NCBI GenBank assembly: GCA_937911265.1
Contig: CALDRG010000082.1
Coordinates: 1-10,058, forward strand
DNA length: 10,058 nucleotides
Source of the DNA: Thalassarchaeum sp002495735
GTDB taxonomy: Archaea > Thermoplasmatota > Poseidoniia > Poseidoniales > Thalassarchaeaceae
Reading direction: 5' to 3'
Position 1 is the first letter of the stretch; every line of letters begins with the position of its first letter. Shown here one piece after another: positions 5,961-10,058 of the stretch. The notes beneath the pieces are model-generated. The model saw only the letters and a list, made by a program, of their open reading frames with translations. It ran no database searches and was not told the DNA's origin. The position numbers and the translations under genes were made by a program.

Positions 5961-6293
5961 TCAGCGATGACGTGCGTAGAGGTCGTAGAACAGGTCCCTG
6001 ATGGGCCCAGGAACGAACCAAATTACTACTCCAAATGACCAAGGTAAACTCATTCTAGATGCGATTCTCCAGATAGCCGTGCTCCTAGCGTACCACTGTC
6101 CGTCTTCGGTAATGATGAACACCGAGTCCACGCCTCCCAAACTAGGTGGTCTGGCTTCGAGTAGTTCGCGACCCTCATCTGTCTCCTGACCCAAAATGCG
6201 GAGTCTGCCGCCGGGGTTGCGTTTGTCAATGAAGGCAGCCCAGCGACTGCACTTACCACAGGCGTCATCGAAGAGTACGGTGGACTGAGTCAT
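5961..6293 (-). CDS. DCC-family (DUF393) thiol-disulfide-like protein
   Basis: Small protein (110 residues) of the DCC/DUF393 family, a thioredoxin-like group whose physiological role is not settled. The start VLFDDACGKCSRW (6-18) carries the hallmark acid and CxxC (Cys12, Cys15). DSVFIITEDGQWYARSTAIWRI (56-77) matches the family's central strand and RSxA motif, and the ending GPIRDLFYDLYARHR (96-110) matches the usual conserved C-terminus. Most members read DGxCxxC; here the Gly is Asp. There is no signal peptide; residues 84-95 are hydrophobic, as is common in the family. It starts eight bases after the leuS stop, behind a good SD, and ends 21 bases before the CDIN1-like start, so it is the middle gene of a three-gene operon. 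The link to the neighbours' functions is unknown. Confidence 0.88.
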   Translation of the reverse strand: MTQSTVLFDDACGKCSRWAAFIDKRNPGGRLRILGQETDEGRELLEARPPSLGGVDSVFIITEDGQWYARSTAIWRIASRMSLPWSFGVVIWFVPGPIRDLFYDLYARHR

Positions 6294-6297
6294 TGCC

Positions 6298-6303
6298 TCA
6301 CCT
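6298..6303 (-). promoter_or_regulatory. SD of the DCC-family gene, overlapping the leuS stop
   Basis: On the minus strand AGGTGA overlaps the leuS TAG (6304-6302) and ends four bases before ATG 6293. The stop-SD overlap mirrors that between rps13 and rps4 and supports co-transcription of leuS with this gene. Confidence 0.75.
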
Positions 6304-9157
6304 ACAGGAATGCGATGCCCGGCTCCAGCGGGAATGCCAAGCCAGCCTTTCCGGCTACGTCCTCACCCTCGCCGGCCGGATAGGTCTCAAGGGACGAGAC
6401 TCCGAGTTCTGCGGCGATAAAGGCGGAGTTGGCCTCAATGACTGCAGTCTCGTCGAGGCCGCTGGATATCAACGTCCTCTCAGCGACTGCCCACGAATGT
6501 ACTCGTCCACGCTTCTTCTTACTGCCAGTTGTCAAGGCCATCCAAGTTTGGAAGATTTCTCCTCTCAGTGTCTCGTTCTCGAAGATCTCGAGCGATTGGA
6601 CGTACGCTTGGCCTCCGGTCTTGAAGTCGAATCCCTCTGAGTGGAGTCGTAGCGCGTCGCGCGCGAGCTCGAGTTTCCAAGGTGCTGTCGTCTGGATGAC
6701 AATTCGGCTGATTTCTCCTTCCGTGTGGCGCTCGGCGAGCTCACGTAGATTGCGCCCGCTGGCGATGATGTTTCGTAGATATGACTCGCGGGCCAGTATA
6801 GACGTATCCTCCGAGGAGTCACTAGGCTCGGGAAGGATGTGGGTCGCAAGGAGTCCTTCTCCTCCCATGCGCTGCCAGAACTCCTCAGCAATGTGAGGGG
6901 TCGCAGGTGCGAGCATAGGGACCCATTGCTGTAGGAATGCCTTGGCGGTGGCTTGATCGCACCCTCCTCTGCGACGGTACCAATTCCAGTCGGCCAGTAT
7001 CTCAAAGTGACTAATCATCACACCCTCGCGTAGGCTGACATTTGACATTGCTTGGTGCCAAGCTCTCTGGTTGGCTCTCAGTCTTGCGTTCAGCCACTCG
7101 TCCATAGGCCCGGGAGAGTTGTCCATAGCCAAGGCGGATTCAATGGCGTCGATGATCGAGTGCATCTGACGGTGATTGGCTTCGACAGCGCTGTCGGACC
7201 AGTCCATACCCACCTCTGGGTTGGCGCCGAAGAGCATGAACAGCCGGACCGTATCTGCACCATATCGCCCGATCATTTCCTCAGGACTAACCGTGTTGCC
7301 CAGTGACTTGCCCATCTTGACCGAGCGCGTCCCGAGCGACTTGCCGCAGGTCGGGCAGTCAGCGTCGAAGTTGTCAACATGGTACTCTGCATTGCAGTCG
7401 GCGCAGAATGGAGCGGGTGCGTTGAGCATGCCTTGGCAAACCAGTGTGCCGAACGGCTCGCCCACCTTGTTCATTCCAGCGTCGCGGGTAGCTTTGGTGA
7501 AGAAACGGGCATACAGTAGGTGCATGACGGCGTGCTCGATGCCGCCGATGTAGAGATCAACGCCTCCGTCCATCCAGTAATCGACCGCTTCGCGAGAGAA
7601 TGGAGCGGAGTTGTTGTTGGCGTCGCAGAAGCGCATGAAGTACCATGATGAGTCGTAGAAGGTGTCCATAGTGTCAGTCTCGCGCTTGGCATCCTCTCCG
7701 CAGGATGGACAGGGGGTGTTGACGAAGGCGTCGTGGGCTGCCAGTGGGTTTCCGCTCTGTTCCTCGCTGAAGGTGACGTCAAGAGGCAATTCAACAGGCA
7801 ATTCTGAGGAGGGAACGGGGACAACGCCGCAGGTACCGCAGTGAATCATCGGAATCGGTGTCCCCCAGAAGCGCTGGCGACTGAGCAGCCAGTCCTTCAG
7901 TCTGTACTCGACAGTTCCGTGGCCGGCTCTGGTGGCCTCGAGCGCGGAAATTACCGTGTCCTTGGCGACTTCACCGGCGAGGCCGTCGAAGTCGCCTATG
8001 CCAGAGTTAACCATGGGGCCGTAGCCCTCGAAGGCTGTGCTCAGTGGTGCTGTGGGGTCATCGCCCTCCCTCTCGATGAGGACTCTGCGAATCTCTATAC
8101 CATATCTCTCTGCAAAGTCGTAATCGCGCTGGTCGTGGCCAGGTACCGCCATGACAGCGCCAGTACCGTAGGAAGCGACCACGAAGTTACCCGCGTAAAT
8201 TGGCACCTCCTCTCCATTCAGAGGATTGATCGCGTGGCGCCCGAGGAAAACGCCTTTCTTCTCCTTCAGCATGTTGATTCGCTCAAACTCGGACATTCGC
8301 AAGCACTCGTCGCGCAATTCGCGCCAGTCGGCCTCCCACTCGGAGCCTGTACACAGCTCCTCACACAGAGGGTGTTCAGGAGAGAGTGTGACGAAAGTCA
8401 CGCCGAAGATGGTATCCGGTCTCGTGGTGAAAGCTCCTATGACCGCGTCAGATCCAGCCACAGAGAAGTCGATGTGTGCGCCGTGGGAGCGCCCTATCCA
8501 ATTGCGCTGCATCGCCTTGACGTTCTCAGGGAAGGCGATGTTGTCAATCTCGTCGAGTAATTCGTCGGAATACTCTGTCATACGCACGAACCACTGCTCC
8601 ATGTCGCGCTGCACAACCTCGAGGCCGCAGCGCCAGCAGCGGTTGTTCTTGACCTGCTCGTTGGCCAGCACGGTATCGCAGTCCACGCACCAATTGACCG
8701 GGGCCATCCTGCGCTCGACCAACCCGCGTTCGTTCAGCATCAGGAACATCTCCTGGTTCCAATGATAGTAGTCGACATCAGAGGTCGCAAGGAAGCGTCG
8801 CCAGTCGTATGAATATCCCATCCGTTCTTGGTCGGCGCGGATGCTAGCGATGTTGCGGTGTGTTACGGTGTGTGGATGTCCGCCTTCCTTCTTGGCAGCA
8901 TTCTCAGCGGGCATCCCGAATGAGTCGTAGCCCATCGGGTAGAGCACGTTGCTGCCCATCAGACGGTGAAAGCGAGCCATGGCGTCGCCAATCGAGTAGT
9001 TTCGGACGTGTCCCATGTGCATGCTGCCAGAGGGATAGGGGAACATCTCGAGGCAGTAGAACTTCGGCTTCGAGTGGTCGACTTCGACTTCGAAGGCCCC
9101 CGCTTTGGCCCACGCCTTCTGCCAACGAGTCTCTACTTCTTGAGCGTCGTATGCCAT
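6302..9157 (-). CDS. leuS: Leucyl-tRNA synthetase, bacterial-type core with archaeal-like C-terminus
   Basis: Class Ia synthetase charging tRNA-Leu in the cytosol. The catalytic HIGH motif is HMGH (47-50) within MFPYPSGSMHMGHVRNYSIG, a bacterial-type signature. A ZN-1-like module (Cys157, 160, 174, 177) precedes the CP1 editing domain, as in bacteria. CP1 has the Thr-rich TTRPDTIFG (244-252) and GTGAVMAVPGHDQRD (331-345), with the editing Asp retained in HDQRD, so post-transfer editing is expected. CGTC...CPSC (440-486) forms another zinc site. Before the second signature a compact CADC...CPTC (585-604) replaces the usual leucine-specific domain. The signature is KMGKS (614-618), not KMSKS. 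The anticodon-binding helices follow; the tail (about 795-951) lacks the bacterial VNGK-type domain and resembles archaeal LeuRS, ending AFPLEPGIAFL. At 951 residues it exceeds the bacterial 860. Start: GGGAGTGA four bases upstream. First gene of the operon. Confidence 0.95.
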   Translation of the reverse strand: MAYDAQEVETRWQKAWAKAGAFEVEVDHSKPKFYCLEMFPYPSGSMHMGHVRNYSIGDAMARFHRLMGSNVLYPMGYDSFGMPAENAAKKEGGHPHTVTHRNIASIRADQERMGYSYDWRRFLATSDVDYYHWNQEMFLMLNERGLVERRMAPVNWCVDCDTVLANEQVKNNRCWRCGLEVVQRDMEQWFVRMTEYSDELLDEIDNIAFPENVKAMQRNWIGRSHGAHIDFSVAGSDAVIGAFTTRPDTIFGVTFVTLSPEHPLCEELCTGSEWEADWRELRDECLRMSEFERINMLKEKKGVFLGRHAINPLNGEEVPIYAGNFVVASYGTGAVMAVPGHDQRDYDFAERYGIEIRRVLIEREGDDPTAPLSTAFEGYGPMVNSGIGDFDGLAGEVAKDTVISALEATRAGHGTVEYRLKDWLLSRQRFWGTPIPMIHCGTCGVVPVPSSELPVELPLDVTFSEEQSGNPLAAHDAFVNTPCPSCGEDAKRETDTMDTFYDSSWYFMRFCDANNNSAPFSREAVDYWMDGGVDLYIGGIEHAVMHLLYARFFTKATRDAGMNKVGEPFGTLVCQGMLNAPAPFCADCNAEYHVDNFDADCPTCGKSLGTRSVKMGKSLGNTVSPEEMIGRYGADTVRLFMLFGANPEVGMDWSDSAVEANHRQMHSIIDAIESALAMDNSPGPMDEWLNARLRANQRAWHQAMSNVSLREGVMISHFEILADWNWYRRRGGCDQATAKAFLQQWVPMLAPATPHIAEEFWQRMGGEGLLATHILPEPSDSSEDTSILARESYLRNIIASGRNLRELAERHTEGEISRIVIQTTAPWKLELARDALRLHSEGFDFKTGGQAYVQSLEIFENETLRGEIFQTWMALTTGSKKKRGRVHSWAVAERTLISSGLDETAVIEANSAFIAAELGVSSLETYPAGEGEDVAGKAGLAFPLEPGIAFL

Positions 9158-9161
9158 TTCT

Positions 9162-9200
9162 TCACTCCCAACGGGCTTCGAAGGGAGTCGTTAGACTCCC
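9162..9200 (-). promoter_or_regulatory. leuS leader: hairpin whose 3' arm can also cover the SD
   Basis: Read on the minus strand, GGGAGTC-TAAC-GACTCCC is a perfect 7-bp hairpin (9200-9183). Thirteen bases later comes the leuS SD, GGGAGTGA (9169-9162), four bases before ATG 9157. ACTCCC of the hairpin's 3' arm can pair either with the upstream GGGAGT or with the identical GGGAGT of the SD, so the two folds exclude each other and would leave the SD free or blocked. A regulatory switch is inference; the complementarity is direct. Confidence 0.45.
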
Positions 9201-9216
9201 TGCAGAAGCAGTAGAC

Positions 9217-9334
9217 CGGGCGCGAGCCCGCCTAGCAGGGTGTTGGAAGCAGGCTTTCGTGCCACGCCCCGCGACTCGGAGGCCACGCTTTGAAGCCTGC
9301 CCTGAGACAGCACTGCCGCCACACCTATGCGGCA
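9217..9334 (+). other. Hairpin-rich stretch before the MBL-fold gene
   Basis: No gene is visible between 9158 and 9326. This part holds CGGGC-GCGA-GCCCG (9217-9230, with a GNRA loop on the plus strand), a long hairpin pairing GCAGGCTTT (9249-9257) with TTGAAGCCTGC's last nine bases (9292-9300; one G-U) with CGTG/CACG inside, and TGCCGC (9314-9319) with GCGGCA (9329-9334). The last one encloses the ATG at 9327. The GNRA loop and G-U pair weakly favour a plus-strand RNA: a 5' leader of the downstream gene or a small RNA. Confidence 0.4.
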
Positions 9335-10058
9335 GGTCAGGGTGCGGGCAACAATGCTCGGAGACGGGGAGTTCCATGTATCAGTCTGGGATGACGGGAT
9401 AGAGGTCTGGGTCACCCAGATGGGCACCCTGATGAACATGAACACAGCATTCATCGACAGGGAGAACGGAGTAGTCGCGATAATCGACCCTTACGATGCA
9501 GCTCGTTGGACTGATGCTCTAGAGAAGGAGGGGTTGCAGCCCACGCACCTACTCTACACGCACACCCACAGAGACCACACTGCCGGCTATCCGGGGATGA
9601 TGAAGAGATTCCCCAATCTGGAGGTCTGGGGTCATGAAGAAGCGAGAGTTCCCAGCTTGCTCGGTAATGTCGTTTTCAAGAAGGTCGACTTCACCAATAC
9701 CTGGGACTGCGAACCGGGAGATTCAGTTGAGTGGTCGGCCGGCTCGATAAGCCTGGTCATGACTCACTCACCCGGCCACGCGCCGGGCCATGTCACCATG
9801 CACGGACATGGAGTCTACCACGCGGGAGACCTGCTCTTCGTCAGGAGTGCAGGCAGGGTCGATCTGCCAGGAGGGGATCCGCAAGCGCAGCAGAGAAGCC
9901 TAATCAGAGCCAAGGAGATACTGAGCGGGTTGCCGGCTGATTGGAGGCTGATTCCGGGACACAGGTACGACAACTTCAGGGGCGAGGTTCCCGATTGGAT
10001 TAGTCTGGGAGATGCATTGCAGCACAACTATTTCTTAGCGAATATCACGATGCCGTAG
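9327..10058 (+). CDS. Metallo-beta-lactamase-fold hydrolase (glyoxalase II-like)
   Basis: Probable dinuclear-metal hydrolase of the MBL superfamily; substrate unknown, with thioesters or similar likely from the glyoxalase II/persulfide dioxygenase-like look. Metal ligands are visible: THTHRDH (His79, His81, Asp83, His84), His151 in HSPGHAPGH, Asp168 in HAGDLLF, and His212 in IPGHRY. SAGRVDLPGGD (174-184) resembles the GxGRxDFPGGD segment of glyoxalase II relatives. Length (243) is that of a single-domain enzyme; no signal peptide or membrane segment. The start is uncertain: ATG 9327 has no SD and sits in the loop of a hairpin, while ATG 9354, dropping nine residues, follows a looser AGGGTG. 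A leaderless transcript is possible. Divergent from leuS. Arginine codons are mostly AGR (12 of 15), unlike leuS. The TAG is the last codon of the window, so the gene is complete. Confidence 0.85.
   Translation: MRQVRVRATMLGDGEFHVSVWDDGIEVWVTQMGTLMNMNTAFIDRENGVVAIIDPYDAARWTDALEKEGLQPTHLLYTHTHRDHTAGYPGMMKRFPNLEVWGHEEARVPSLLGNVVFKKVDFTNTWDCEPGDSVEWSAGSISLVMTHSPGHAPGHVTMHGHGVYHAGDLLFVRSAGRVDLPGGDPQAQQRSLIRAKEILSGLPADWRLIPGHRYDNFRGEVPDWISLGDALQHNYFLANITMP

Noticed and set aside
7841..8560. Long open frame (239 codons) on the plus strand inside leuS
   Set aside because: It lies antisense to the conserved CP1 region of LeuRS, and its translation shows no recognisable domain. It is a shadow caused by the biased codons of leuS.
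8226..8765. Second antisense open frame inside leuS
   Set aside because: Low-complexity Ser/Arg-rich translation without motifs, no SD, and fully covered by conserved LeuRS sequence.
9158..9326. T-box-like or known ncRNA (RNase P, SRP RNA) in the leuS leader gap
   Set aside because: I see none of the conserved T-box, RNase P or SRP sequence signatures on either strand, and T-boxes are not expected in archaea.

Overview
The window looks like a chromosomal segment of an archaeon. It carries an archaeal-type ribosomal protein/RNA polymerase cluster (uS13-uS4-uS11-Rpo3, the conserved archaeal order), an archaeal-type pantoate kinase, and archaeal Shine-Dalgarno (SD) sites of the form GAGGTGA placed four bases before the start codon. 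My best guess is a marine Thermoplasmatota lineage such as Marine Group II (Poseidoniales), based on protein flavour, moderate-to-high GC and the bacterial-like LeuRS. That placement is inference. I see no mobile element, CRISPR array, tRNA or rRNA.

Layout. Bases 1-1290 (+) hold the 3' part of a class I methyltransferase with a THUMP-like C-terminus; its start lies outside the window. A 106-base gap full of short perfect hairpins leads into rps13 (1397-1858), rps4 (1868-2566), rps11 (2566-2946) and rpoD/rpo3 (2956-3840), which are tightly packed and probably translationally coupled. After a 41-base spacer with a 10-bp hairpin comes a pantoate kinase of CoA synthesis (3882-4859). On the minus strand, a compact three-gene operon reads leuS (9157-6302), a DCC-family CxxC protein (6293-5961) and a TPD-motif nuclease-like protein (5939-4854). 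The last is an archaeal relative of human CDIN1/C15orf41, the codanin-1-interacting nuclease. The pantoate kinase and CDIN1-like genes converge and share the palindrome TCATGA, which supplies both stop codons. A divergent, hairpin-rich gap (9158-9326) separates leuS from a metallo-beta-lactamase-fold hydrolase (9327-10058, +), whose stop codon ends the window.

Functional theme. Most genes serve information processing or core metabolism: RNA methylation (probable), ribosome assembly, transcription, Leu-tRNA charging and CoA synthesis. The least ordinary parts are the CDIN1-like nuclease co-transcribed with leuS; the LeuRS, which joins a bacterial-type core to an archaeal-looking C-terminus, carries a zinc-ribbon-like insert before KMGKS, and lies behind a possible SD-sequestering switch; and the structured leader of the rps13 operon.
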